Shown: piece after piece, positions 1 to 10,384 of the stretch
Layout: every line of letters starts with the position of its first letter
Position numbering within the stretch: position 1 is the stretch's first letter
NCBI GenBank assembly: GCA_029948255.1
Contig: JALIZF010001424.1
Span: 186,001 to 250,000, forward strand
Length of the DNA: 64,000 bases
Direction: 5' to 3'
Source: Telmatactis stephensoni
Taxonomy: Eukaryota > Cnidaria > Anthozoa > Actiniaria > Isophelliidae
Notes under the pieces: generated by a model
What the model was told of the DNA's origin: nothing
Database searches by the model: none
Seen by the model: only the letters and a program-made list of their open reading frames with translations
Translations under genes and position numbers: made by a program

Positions 1-382
1 AACACTATATCAAATGAACTCAGTGGAGCATTGACCCTTCAAAGTCGATGAAAATCAACACCAAATCACAGCAAAGCCTCTAAAAATTTAAGCTCCTCAA
101 CATTTGGAAAAAGAACTAAATTTCGCTTTGGCTGCACTTGCACTTTGGAACAATTAACCTGATTCAATAAAGCACTTAAGTTCTGTTACTGAGTTTTAAT
201 CTGCACTAAAACACTTCCTGTTCACCAGGCGTAATTAGATTTTTTCCCCACTACTTTCACAAATTTGATGTCCGTCTGGTCCTTTTTGGTAAAAGCATTT
301 AGACTCTAATGACAGTGATGTCTTCTCAAGAACTCTTTATTATTTATTATGAAAGCCAAGCCATCTCATCTTTTGTGCTACC

Positions 383-652
383 TGTTTACAATCCTGCATT
401 CAATACTATGAGTGCCTTTATTTTTGTGCCAAACACCTGCTTAAAAATTACCTGTTCACAATCGTATCCTGTATTCAAAACTATGAGTGCCTTTATTTTC
501 ATGCCAAACATCTGCTTAAAAATTACCTGTTCACCATCATATCCTGTATTCAAAACTATGAGTGCCTTTATTTTCATGCCATTACCTGTTCACCATCGTA
601 TCCTGTATTCAAAACTATGAGTGCCTTTATTTTCATGCCAAACACCTGCTAA
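383..652. repeat. Tandem repeat, about 3.5 copies of a 60-80 bp unit
   Basis: The phrase 'ctatgagtgcctttattt' recurs at about 406, 481, 556 and 616, each time next to 'attacctgttcac' and 'atcctgtattcaaa'. Spacing is about 75 bp, then 60 bp, so the last unit is shortened. The short open frames across it exist only because of the repetition. It lies upstream of the first recognised receptor exon, presumably in an intron. Confidence 0.8.
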
Positions 653-899
653 AAATTATATATAGAGATTTAAAATTCAGTCGACTACCTGAAGTTGTAT
701 GGTATTTAAACTTTGTAGGGGATGCTAGAAATGGTACATTAAATTTAGTATGACATTTGCTATAAAGTGTATAATTCAGTGGTGTATATATTGTATGCTA
801 TAAATGCGACTGTTCTGTTTTATGTCTACATAAACTGCATTTATGAAGTTAGTTCTAAGCAATGTGATTCTATAGGTTAATCTTTTTGTTTACATTTAG

Positions 900-1078
900 T
901 CACAGGAAAAAAATGTCAATTCCCAACTTGGGGTTTCCCTGGGTCTAAACTGGGAACTTTGGAAATCTGTAATACCCAAAATTGTAAAAATAGAACAGGA
1001 TTCCCAGGGATTCCCTGGTTAGACCCAGGGAAGGCCCATGTTTGACCCCAGCTGGGAATTGACATTTTTTTCCTGTGA
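900..1078. mobile_element. Foldback (MITE-like) inverted repeat
   Basis: The left end 'cacaggaaaaaaatgtcaat' and the right end 'attgacatttttttcctgtg' are reverse complements. The pairing continues inward through 'tcccaacttgggg' versus 'ccccagctggga'. The middle repeats 'tccctgggtctaaactggga' in both directions, so the whole element folds into one hairpin. No clear target duplication was seen. Probably a non-autonomous DNA transposon. Confidence 0.75.
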
Positions 1079-1213
1079 GTATATTTTAGTCATGCTACAA
1101 GCAAACAAACAACAAATATAGAAGAATGTTTGAAAGCAATGTTTTAAGTAGTTTCAAAGCTACAGGACTTTAAGAATCACAAAATTTACAAAGAAATATG
1201 TATTGTTTGGAGG

Positions 1214-1335
1214 CAGCCAAGACTTGACACACCCTTAGTGGCCAGAGCCTTAATCTTGTAATCCACTGGTCCCGAGTTTGAGTCCTGTTCTGGCCACTAG
1301 CTGAGGCTGAATTTGTTTAAGGAGTCTCTACATGT
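1214..1335 (+). repeat. tRNA-derived SINE-like fragment
   Basis: The segment carries 'ccactggtcccgagtttgagtcct', which resembles a tRNA T-arm/B-box. The same 'ggtcccgagtttga' core occurs in the copies at 10112 and 36240 (minus strand). The 3' part is short and abuts a second SINE. Called from pattern only. Confidence 0.45.
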
Positions 1336-1339
1336 AGTT

Positions 1340-1535
1340 AGGGGAGCAAGGGTGGCCGAGTGGTTAGACCGCTTGCCTCTCACCGCTGTGGTCCCTGGTT
1401 CGATACCCGGACGGGGCGCTTCATGTGAGTTGAGTTTGTTAGTTCGTTCTCTCCCTTGCTTCGAGGGTTTTTCTCCGGGTCCTCCGCTTTTCCTCCCTCC
1501 ATCACAAACGAACTGGTGAGTCGAGTGATTATTAT
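1340..1535 (+). repeat. tRNA-derived SINE
   Basis: An A-box-like 'gtggccgagtggttagacc' is followed about 35 nt later by a B-box-like 'ggttcgatacccgg', the promoter layout of a tRNA-derived SINE. The non-tRNA tail ('gagttgagtttgttagttcg', 'gagggtttttctccgggt', 'tcctccctc') aligns by eye with the tail at 54218-54350, so this is an interspersed family. Open frames on both strands here are products of the SINE and not genes. Confidence 0.7.
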
Positions 1536-2554
1536 TTTGCAAAATATTCAAGGTAGAGGTAGTGAGTGTGAGAGTATAGTGTCCCCCAATTAGTGTGCGA
1601 GCGCTAGAAGACTAGGACACTTAAATTATAAACAGTTATTTATTTATTTTATTTATTTAGTTCAGATTCAGCTTCTCAAACACTCTTATAATAGCTGGCT
1701 GGTTTGCTTCCTATCAGTTGTGATTTCTAATAGATGGGCAACCAGTGATGTATACTGTATGTCAACTTCATTAAATAAAGTCAGATAGTGTGTGGCAAGT
1801 TGCCAGTACCCAAGCATAGATTCATGGAAAAATTTTGCAAATTAAAATGCTAATTTCTTGAAAACTATTTATAATAAGGAGTTGTACTCAAATTTTCAGT
1901 AGTATATCTAAAAGGGATGCCGTTTTCCCATTTCTAATGTGTTTATAGCTGCTTGAAATTTGATTTATGCAAATGAAGCAAAATGTAAACATTACATCAG
2001 CAAACATCCTTCTGTTGTGCAACCAATGATTCAAGGTTGTATTGCAAATTAAATTTAGTGACAAAATTTTGGGTTTGATGCCTGGCAAAAGTAAACTTAT
2101 AAATACATATTTTGAACTGCTTTATTAAAATGAAATCCAACTAAAAGTACACATATAATTATTATATTTTATCACTAATTCTGTGTTGACTCTGTAAAGC
2201 TCCTGCTTTTCTCATATAACCTTTAATTTGCACTATTTTCTTGTGATCTCTGAGATAATCAAATAATATGTGACCTTGTCAATTTAACTCAAATAAGAGT
2301 TTGTGAAGACATTAGTGTGGGCAGACTTTTTGACAGCCATTCATTATTCTGGCAAGGCAACTCTATTACTAGAAGCTATTAGTGAACACTTATACATATT
2401 GCATGCAATTTTTTTAAAGGCTTTGAGTTTATAAATTTAGAGTAACAAAGTATATTGATTGAGATTTCAAGGAAACATGAGAATCATTTATACTAGGGAA
2501 AATATCTAAGACATGACAAAGATAAGACACACATCTTTCCATGACACTTTTCTA

Positions 2555-2790
2555 TTTAAGGAATATAAAACGCGCACACATGTCTCTGTACTGTGATAAC
2601 GCCTCGTGTTCCTAAGCTTGCTTTTCGAGTGCTCTACATCTTCCAGAGTGTTTATATCACAGTACAGAGACATAATCGATCAGTTTTATATATTGCTTTT
2701 TATAAAATATTTTTCGACGTTTTTTGTGCGCCATGTCTCTGTCCTCTGATATAAACATGGTAGCCAGCCAATCAGCGTGCACGTTATATC
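2555..2790. repeat. Composite inverted repeat
   Basis: The arms 'catgtctctgtactgtgata' (about 2579) and 'tatcacagtacagagacat' (about 2653) are complementary. A third related arm, 'catgtctctgtcctctgata', follows at about 2732, and then 'ccaatcagcgtgcacg'. Similar words ('ctgtcctcttattgac', 'cgcgcgctctgattgg') occur at 5785, 6020, 63815 and 63890, which suggests one degraded element group. Confidence 0.55.
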
Positions 2791-3100
2791 TCAAATATTT
2801 TATAATCCAAGATATGACTCAGCCATGAACAGTGTTCTGGGCCATTCTTTTGTTTGCACTTTAGGACAAAAAGTGTTATTTATAATTAATATGGAGCGTC
2901 CTTGTCTTATCCTAAGCCACGTCTAAGATAAGATATTAATTTTGCTCACATAAATGGCATTGTGGTGTGAGTTTGTGTTGTAGTAATTTAATAATTCACA
3001 GGTAAAATAAAATGTTTGTATACAAAAAATACAGTGTCCAAGATGGTAACATTTGATTGTATCATAATATAATTGAATCTATTTCTTCCCTTTTTTTAAG

Positions 3101-6100
3101 AAGATGGAGAGGTAGGCAGTGGCCAAAATTTAAGTACAGCAGAGGTGGCGGCCATTATAGCATGTCCCATGTTTGTTATATGCATGATTATAATGTTGAT
3201 AATCTGGTTCTACCAACGCCGCAAGTCACAACTACCATCCTATGGTGGGGTCCATTCAGAGGAAGACATTGATATACCACCTGGAATGTCATTACATGAT
3301 GCTTTGACAGACATCTCAACAGGTAAGGTATCATTTATAATAAGGCCTGAATGCATGATGGAACTTTTACTGGAACACTGCATGCAACACAGTTGCACTG
3401 TGTGTCTCTTGAATGTAATAATAATGAAGAGCTTTGGATGAAAATCTCCTTTTCTGAGAAGTTTACTTCAAATTGTGCAAACTGGTATCAATAGCCTTTC
3501 CTTCTAAGTCAAATATCGATGTCTAGTCATTACGGAAAACATTACTTAGGTCAATTCCCCTTTAAATTCATGTATCACTAATATCCTCCTTTCTTTGTAA
3601 GGTTCTGGCTCTGGCTTACCTCTCTTAGTTCAACGTACTGTTGCAAGACAGATCACCACAGTGGAATTGATTGGCACTGGTCGCTATGGAGAGGTGTACC
3701 GGGGTAAATGGAGAGGAGAAGATGTTGCTGTGAAGATTTTCTCATCCCGTGATGAATGCTCATGGAGTAGAGAAGCAGAAATTTATCAAACAGTTATGCT
3801 GAGACATGAAAATATTCTTGGTAAGAATCGATGAAAGAATGACCATAAAAACAGCTTAAGTTACTTTTCAGATGATTTTTTCATGTTTTTTCAAATGGCC
3901 ACTTTGGCCATTTTCATGTGCACTCCTTTGATTATCTTGATGTAAGAGTAAATTTTATCTTACTTTGAAGACCCCATAAAAACTGTATTGGGCCTTATCT
4001 TGGACATACCATACATATTAGGTTGGGGGTACAGTATATCTATGATTTTCAAAAATCTGCTTTGAGTTTCCTATTTATGCCATTATCCATATTCTAACAA
4101 TAAACGTGTAGTTCAGATTTCTTTGACCATATTTAAACTGGCCTCCAACTTCTTTCCCACAACCATTTTAATCAGAACTGCTTGGATCCATTTTACTGTG
4201 TCAGTTGTAGTTATATATTGTTCTACTTGTCTTACAGGTTTCATTGCAGCAGACAACAAGGATAATGGTGCCTGGACTCAACTATGGTTGATAACTGACT
4301 ACCACAAGAATGGCTCCCTGTACGACTACCTTCAAGGTGTGACCCTTGATATTCCAGCTATGCTGCGCCTTGCCTTGTCAACAGCTAGTGGCTTGGCTCA
4401 TCTACACATGGAAATCACAGGAACAATGGGCAAACCTGCTATTGCTCACAGAGACCTTAAAAGTAGAAATATCCTGGTTAAAAGTAATGGTGAGTAGAGA
4501 ACCAGCTTCTCAGATTCTTCTTTCAATTGTCGAAAATCAACATTTCAGCTGAGAATTGATTGTATTGCACTAAGATAAAAAAATTGCCCATGAATAGCTT
4601 TTTTTAAGTGATTTTTTTTTTCATTCAACTTTTCTCAAACTGCAGGGCTCAAAGTTAACTTTTTAGTCCACTAGCATAGTATTGCTAGTAAGATTATTTT
4701 TCTACTAGCAAAGTGGTAAAGACCACTAGCTACAAACTCTAAACAAAGTTACTTTTAAGTGTGGAGAGTCTGAGTTCAAGGGTGTCTTGAAGAAGGCAGT
4801 TATTTTAGACGATATCTCTACAAAAGCTGCTTATAAAGCATCAGGCCACTTTGAAAACCAAAATGCAAATGTGCAGATGAACCACGAGACATAGAATTAA
4901 TACAAGCCACTGCTCAGAAGCAGACTCAAAATGCACTCTTAAGCAGATTACTTTGAATTCAGTGACCTACTATGTGCTTGTCCTGAACTGGTTCTTTAAT
5001 GCTTGTTCTTGACAAATTTGAACATAAAGTTTCAGCTTTCTCACAAGTTTTTAAGTCCTGAACAATTGACTTTTACTCACAAGTGTTTGCTAGCATATCT
5101 TTTTCATTCACAAATTCCAAAAAAGTGCTAGCATTTTGCGAGTTTGCCAGTGTTTTGAGCCCCAAATTGTTACAAAAGGAAGTCTGTCAATACCATCAAG
5201 CTTGAAGCTTGAAGAAAGTGTTCAAAGAAGTAGACACTTAGCTTATTTTTGTTACTAAACATTTCAGGTGCATGTTGTATAGCAGACTTGGGGCTGGCAG
5301 TACGTCATATCTCTTCAACAGATCTTGTAGATATTCCAAATGGCAGTCGCGTTGGCACCAAGCGCTATATGGCTCCAGAGTTCTTAGAGGACAGTGACAC
5401 AGTACGAAGTTTTGATGCTTACAAGAAAGGAGATATCTATGCTTTTGGTCTTGTTTTGTGGGAAATTTCCAGACGCTGCAAGCTTGGAGGAATGTGTGAG
5501 GAATATCAGTTGCCTTACTATGACAAAGTTTGTGTTGATCCTAGTATTAAAGATGTTTGGCAAGTAGTATGTGTAGAGAAATATCGTCCTATGCACCCTA
5601 ACCGTTGGAAACAAGATGAGGTGAGTTTGACAGTCATACTGTCAGTATTACAAGTCATGAAAAAAAAAATATTAGCATCAATTACATGTAAAGAGTTTTT
5701 CATATAAATAAATAATAAGAATTGAAGACCTCTATCAAGTCGTGGCAAATGTACTTTAACAAATGGAAGATGGTTTTGAGTTGTCTGTCCTCTTATTGAC
5801 ACACTCTTGACATCATAAAATGTTCAAAACTCAAGTGGAATCACAAGCACACCACTGCAAAGTTTTCAACATTTTATGGCGTCAAGAGTGTGTCAATAAG
5901 AGGACAGACAACTCAAAACCATCTTCAATTCATTTTTTACAATTACAATTATTTGAGATAAGTTAAAAAATCCTTTTCAAACGGGGCAACAGAATGAGCG
6001 TGCGCACCAAAACGCAGTCAGCAATGTATCTGTCCTCTTATTGACATACTCTAATCAACCAATCAGATTGCCAGATTAGTATCAAGTGTTGTAAAAAAAA

Positions 6101-6414
6101 CTTTTTACAAGACTCCAAGACAACTTCTTTCCAAAAAATAAGACTTTGAAACCCATGAAATTCTACTGAAAATGTCCAAGATCCTTCACCAGCTCTCCAT
6201 CAGACACATATGGTTTACTAGAATTTCATCTTTGTGTGTGACTAACCTACATTGTCAACCATTTTTCTTGCAGGTGATGATGAAGTTTGCTAGAATCATG
6301 AAGGAATGTTGGTATCACAACCCAGCAGCTCGACTTACTGCTCTTCGCATTAAGAAAACCATCCAAAATTTGTGTGAATCTCTTGGAGTTAATGGCTTTT
6401 CTATAAATGTCTAA
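3101..6414 (+). CDS. TGFBR1/ACVR1B-like: TGF-beta/activin type I receptor serine/threonine kinase (ALK4/5/7 type), 3' part of gene
   Basis: Five exons fit with consistent phase: 3101-3322, 3602-3820, 4238-4489, 5268-5620 and 6274-6414 (TAA). The first encodes a transmembrane helix ([17 protein letters not shown]) and a basic stop-transfer. The second holds the GS box (STGSGSG, then LPLLVQRT), the glycine loop GTGRYGEV and the VAVK lysine. Later exons carry HRDLKS, the DLGL metal-binding motif, GTKRYMAPE, and a C-terminus ending about 20 residues after [10 protein letters not shown]. In this family the type II receptor phosphorylates the GS box and the kinase then phosphorylates R-Smads. The L45 loop reads ADNKDNGAW, matching the ALK4/5/7 class (Smad2/3) and not the BMP class. 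The first exon starts two bases into a codon, so signal-peptide and ligand-binding exons must lie upstream; none was found in 1-3100. Introns hold foldback repeats. ALK4 and ALK5 are not separable at this distance. Confidence 0.93.
5760..5932. mobile_element. Foldback MITE in receptor intron, with a related half-copy at about 6015-6060
   Basis: The left arm runs through 'gatggttttgagttgtctgt' and 'cctcttattgacacactctt'. The right arm is its reverse complement up to 'tgtcaataagaggacagaca'. Arms are about 65-70 bp and near perfect, with a loop of about 40 bp. A related half arm ('ctgtcctcttattgacatac') sits at 6030 in the same intron next to 'ccaatcagattg'. Confidence 0.75.
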
Positions 6415-8644
6415 CTTTGGCATATTTACTCCTTGAGAATCAGGTTTTGTCATTTTGCTGAGAGTATGGTTTTCTCATGCATGGAGCTGGTGGGCTGAAA
6501 GCCATGCCATTGATGTTCTGAGAATGGAAAACCACCATTTCCAAATCACAGTGCAAACACATTATGTTCTTGAAAGAACAACCATGACTCTATAAGAGAA
6601 GGAGCAGGCCTCAAGTCAGCCTAGGGCTAATCTTGAATGGTGCATTCAAGGTTTGGATTGAAAAAATAAGGATGAAAGTTGAAAAAGCTCACCTTGGTGT
6701 TCTGGTTAAAAATCACAACATGAAAAAAGTATCAGGTTTTGGTGCTCTACCTCATCACCCAAGAAGATACAAAGTATGAGCTGTATATAATATATTGTAC
6801 TCCAAGTTGAATTGAAAAAGTGCTGCAGTATCTGTGTAATGTCTGTAAATGTGACATTTTATAATACATTAGACATCCACTTTACTATGAGTGATCAGCT
6901 TTCAACTACTGGTACATGTAGATTAGAAAACGTTATTTATAAGTCACTTCACATCATTTTCTAAAAGCAAAAAGTGCAGTAATTTGCATAAATCCTGAAT
7001 GCATGGCTGTCTTGTTCAATCACTCTCACACACAACCACGTTTGTAGAGCAGTTATCATATGACTTAAACAGACTGTGTTGTCTGTGTACCATGACAGTG
7101 CTGTGACAAAGCTGTTTTCATAGCCATATCTGCTCTATGCAATGCAGCCATCCCAGACAGTAACTGGTTCTCAAAAATTTATAGTCAAGTCAAATTAATT
7201 TAGCCCAGGTCTTGAAGTTTCATTATCTTTTCAGAGTATAATGAAATATGTTTGCTAGTTTGTTTGCTTATAGTGGAAAGCAGGGTTGTTGGTCTCACCA
7301 AGAGACCATAATAATTATAAAAAGAGAGCAAAAGTCTCAGAGTGATGTCTGCGCAATGTGCTTGTTACTAAAATAACCTTAAGCACCATGAAGCACATCA
7401 TGCAGACATGTATATATCCATGAGTTTTGCTCTCTTAGTATTATGGTCTCTTGGTCTCACCATATTTGCAAGTGTCAAATTCACCATCTCTATTGTATCA
7501 CCATTACTTCACATGAATTCTTGGAAATACCTAAAAAGACGAAACAGTAGAACTGTTTGAGATCTTTTTGCAATAGAGATAGTCTGATCCGATGTGAATA
7601 CTCAATAATTGTGTTGTCAGCTCCTACATGTAATACTTCTCCTAATATTCCTAATCATTTTCACTTGTTTTACCTCTGACTCTAAGACGGATCCAGTTGA
7701 ACAGAAGTCAAAACTGGGTGACATTGTTAAAGATCTGCTTGTGATCAATTACTGCCCTGTTGCTATCAGTTTTGGAATAAATTCAACTTGTACCAGTCAG
7801 AGTTTAAGGTCCAGCTCAAAATGTGAATATACAATTCAGCATTGTTTATGATTTGGGTATCTTTTAACACTAGCTATTGAAATTAGAGCTTTGAACAACA
7901 AGTTTGTTTGTTACCCTCTAACAACACAAGCTGATGTATTCATATCTGAAGGCCTTAAAGTTCAGAGAAGTGTAAATTAAGGACAATATTTTAAACCTGA
8001 TAATATTCATACATGTACTCGGACTGCAATGTCCTTTCTTGTGTATACTGTGATGAAATCCCAATAGAGAAATGCACAAGAAGTAAATTTTAGAATACTA
8101 GAATCCAATAGAAATAGGAAAATAATAACTACAATAATTGTAGATGAATTTTTAGTTTTTAATATAATTATCGTCATTGTATTAGATATAATTTTAAAAT
8201 ACTGAAAAAAGTAGTGATTGTAATGAGTTGTCAAATGTCCATTAAATGGCATCTGAAGATTTTCAATGTGATTTGATTTAAATTTTAAATAAGGTAAACA
8301 GTGATTGTTACAGTATTATCCCATGGCAGGCAGAACATAATGGCTGAAAATACTGTTAGTACTTTATCATGTTATTGGCCCATACAGCCCTGCTCGCACT
8401 CTCTAATAAAACCTCAAAAAGTCAAGTGATATTGGGACCAACAGCTTTTCTTGAGCAGGCCAGAAAATCCCATCTGGCTCTGGTCATTTCCATGGGCTAC
8501 ATTTTGTTTTTACAGGTTCTCTTTATCACAAACACAAAAAGGGTCACAGATGAATGCTTTATGTCATCATGGTTAAAACATCAGTCAATAACTGAAAAAA
8601 ACATACGTTTAAGATTTAAAAGCTTTGATACTGTTTTCCATGTT
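6415..8644. other. Receptor 3' flank, no further gene seen
   Basis: After the receptor stop I see no conserved coding frame. Low-complexity AT-rich sequence, probably including the 3' UTR, runs to about 7290. One candidate AATAAA lies at 7776-7781, but it is too far from the stop to assign with confidence. A foldback repeat interrupts the stretch at 7288-7463. The frame at 8369-8710 has no recognisable motif. Confidence 0.5.
7288..7463. mobile_element. Foldback repeat
   Basis: The left arm 'caccaagagaccataataat' with 'gagagcaaaa' pairs with the right arm 'ttttgctctcttagtattat' and 'ggtctcttggtctcacc'. Arms of about 45 bp flank a non-palindromic centre of about 85 bp. MITE-like; no target duplication was identified. 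Confidence 0.65.
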
Positions 8645-8960
8645 TTCCATGTTTACTACCCCGAGGTATGCCACAGCTCATTGAGCAGGGGGTGGAAAGA
8701 CTTCCATTAACACTGCATCTCTAAGAACAATTGTTTAGATACAAGTTGAACCACTTAAGAGAGTAATGATCATCCAAGCCATAGCTTGCTAGTTGCTTCA
8801 ACAAAATTTCATAATCAATTGTGTCAAAGTCCTTTTGGAGGTCTATGAAGATAACTCTATTAAGCAAGCCTTTCTCCATGTTAACCAACCAACTGTCCAA
8901 AGTTTCTATTCGTAATGCAGTAACAGTGCTATAAAGAATTCAGAAGCCTGACATGTAGTC
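8645..8960 (-). pseudogene. Decayed non-LTR retrotransposon reverse transcriptase fragment
   Basis: Reading the minus strand from about 8955 gives RVIFIDLQKDFDTIDYEILL, the first catalytic block of a LINE reverse transcriptase (consensus F-D-x-x-K-A-F-D-T-x-D). Further along comes CGIPRGS, matching the family block GIPQGS. In-frame stops fall before the first block and between the two blocks. The YADD block is absent and similarity ends near 8645. It is a dead 5'- and 3'-truncated fragment, in opposite orientation to the LINE at 33 kb and differing from it at the first block. Confidence 0.75.
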
Positions 8961-9235
8961 AATAGATTATTTTCATTAAGATATTAAGCATATAATTGGT
9001 CGTAAAATATCTTTTCGAAAAATAGAAATTGAGAGATATATTTTAGAGATTGATGGGATAAGCAAGATTGGTCAGTAGTTGCTGGGGTCACTTTTTTAAT
9101 GATAAAATTCTTATTGAATAAATGAGGTTGGGCTGGACAAGAAAAACTTTAGCTCATGGTCATTGAAACCTGGTCATTTTGTACAGACCTTGCTGTACTC
9201 AGTCAATAAGTACATAACTGAGAAAATGTGAAAGC

Positions 9236-9416
9236 AGGGGCAGATCCAAGGTTATCTTCAGGAAGGGGTGCACTGTCTTCAGGAGGGGGGTGCACCATCA
9301 TATAAATTGTAAACTGCCGAGAGGATATTTTGAAAAGACATTGAGAAAAAAGGACTAAAAATCGTCTCAGGAGGGGGTGCACACCCCCTGCACCCCTGCC
9401 CTAAATCCGCCCCTGG
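9236..9416. mobile_element. Small inverted-repeat element, 'ggggcagatcc...ggatttagggc' ends
   Basis: The left end 'aggggcagatccaagg' is the approximate inverse of the right end 'taaatccgcccct'. Inside, 'ggagggggtgcac' occurs three times, once followed by its inverse 'gtgcaccccc'. A second element with similar ends (aggggccgatccagg ... cctggatccgccct) lies at 61711-61870. Flanks 'gaaagcag' and 'gaaaggcag' may be a mutated target duplication. Confidence 0.6.
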
Positions 9417-9657
9417 AAAGGCAGTTAAGTGAGCCAGAAAGGGGGATATATTTACTGCAGAGGCAACTGCTGCTGGGTATACACTGAACTCATAATGGCT
9501 GTTTGATAGCCAAATGCATCAATGAGCAACAGGAAAGTGAGACTCGAAAGGCCTCTTCTTTGGAAGTCCAAAACTACTACCACAATTCTTGACTACTACT
9601 AACATGAAAAAACGCTTTGTTTTGCTTTTTTAGTTTTCATTTTCAGTTAAGCTAGAA

Positions 9658-9882
9658 TCAGCCATGCTGCAGTTTATAAAGTGACTCAAGCCTTTTGAGT
9701 ATCACTTTCATGTTGGTTACATTTGGCCATTGATTGGCCATTATGAATTCAGTGTGTAGCCCTGCAGTACAGAAATATTCCCAATCAAGATACCAAGTTA
9801 CACAGTGGTGCAGAAGCACAAATTTGCATGGCATGCAATCGAAGAAATGATGGCAGACTGTGCTTTGCCATGCAGGTTCCTT
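9658..9882 (-). CDS. Candidate last exon of the PIF1-like gene
   Basis: A consensus donor GTAAGT (10495-10490) interrupts the long last PIF1 frame exactly at a codon boundary. The minus strand from 9882 follows an AG in 'gtacacag' and gives a phase-matched 74-codon frame ending in TGA. The predicted peptide is rich in W, C and H and ends in a plausible helix (TNMKVILKRLESLYKLQHG). The polypyrimidine tract before this acceptor is weak. Other AGs, such as the 'tctgtactgcag' ending near 9763, have better tracts but the wrong phase. The alternative is simple read-through to the stop at 10385. Confidence 0.3.
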   Translation of the reverse strand, partial: KEPAWQSTVCHHFFDCMPCKFVLLHHCVTWYLDWEYFCTAGLHTEFIMANQWPNVTNMKVILKRLESLYKLQHG

Positions 9883-10111
9883 CTGTGTACTGTCACTGTG
9901 TCCCATTTTTAGCCATACAGAATGCCATAGGCATCTATGACTGGGTCCTCCAGGGCATCTATGACTCCAGGGGACACCCTGGGCATCTGTGATAGGATGC
10001 TCAAGGGCATGTTTGGGTCCCCAAGGATACTTCCCAAACATCAAATGAGGATTTGTTACACGACAAAAGTTTTCCCTTACCTCTTCTATATTTGCCCATC
10101 TCCATAAATCA

Positions 10112-10225
10112 GATTGAATGATCAGGGATAGAACAGTTGGTTAGTACACGGCCTTCGGTGCGAGAGGTCCCGAGTTTGATTTCCAGGAAGATTAGCTGCA
10201 GCTAAAGGAACTACCAATGTTAAAC
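10112..10225 (+). repeat. tRNA-derived SINE, 5' part
   Basis: 'ggttagtacacggccttcgg' followed by 'ggtcccgagtttgatt' looks like A- and B-box regions. The downstream 'gcagctaaaggaactaccaa' matches the minus-strand copy at 36240-36480 ('agctgaaggaactaccgacg'), so this is a repeated family and not a tRNA gene. It lies between the long last PIF1 frame and the candidate terminal exon. Confidence 0.65.
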
Positions 10226-10384
10226 AAAGTTCTTTGCCTTTTACCTTTACCCTCTCCCATTTGCATTTTCCCTACTCAATAAATTACATGGCATATATAC
10301 ATGCATGTATTTTTAATGTAAAAACATTCTCAAATTATTATTCTTTTTATAAATCAATTTCAATAATTATAACATTGATTTTCT

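Noticed and set aside
1297..1551. Overlapping open frames on both strands
   Set aside because: They cover a tRNA-derived SINE. The minus frame phrase 'RPGIEPGTT' is a known type of translation artefact of tRNA B-box DNA.
1..3100. Possible ectodomain exon of the TGF-beta receptor
   Set aside because: I looked for the cysteine-rich three-finger pattern in the open frames and saw none. The stretch is filled with repeats and SINEs, so the exon is probably upstream of the window.
9883..10044. Upstream part of the 128-codon minus-strand frame
   Set aside because: The DNA is a set of short repeats ('gggcatctatgac' and 'gggcatctgtgat'). Only the downstream 74 codons look exon-like.
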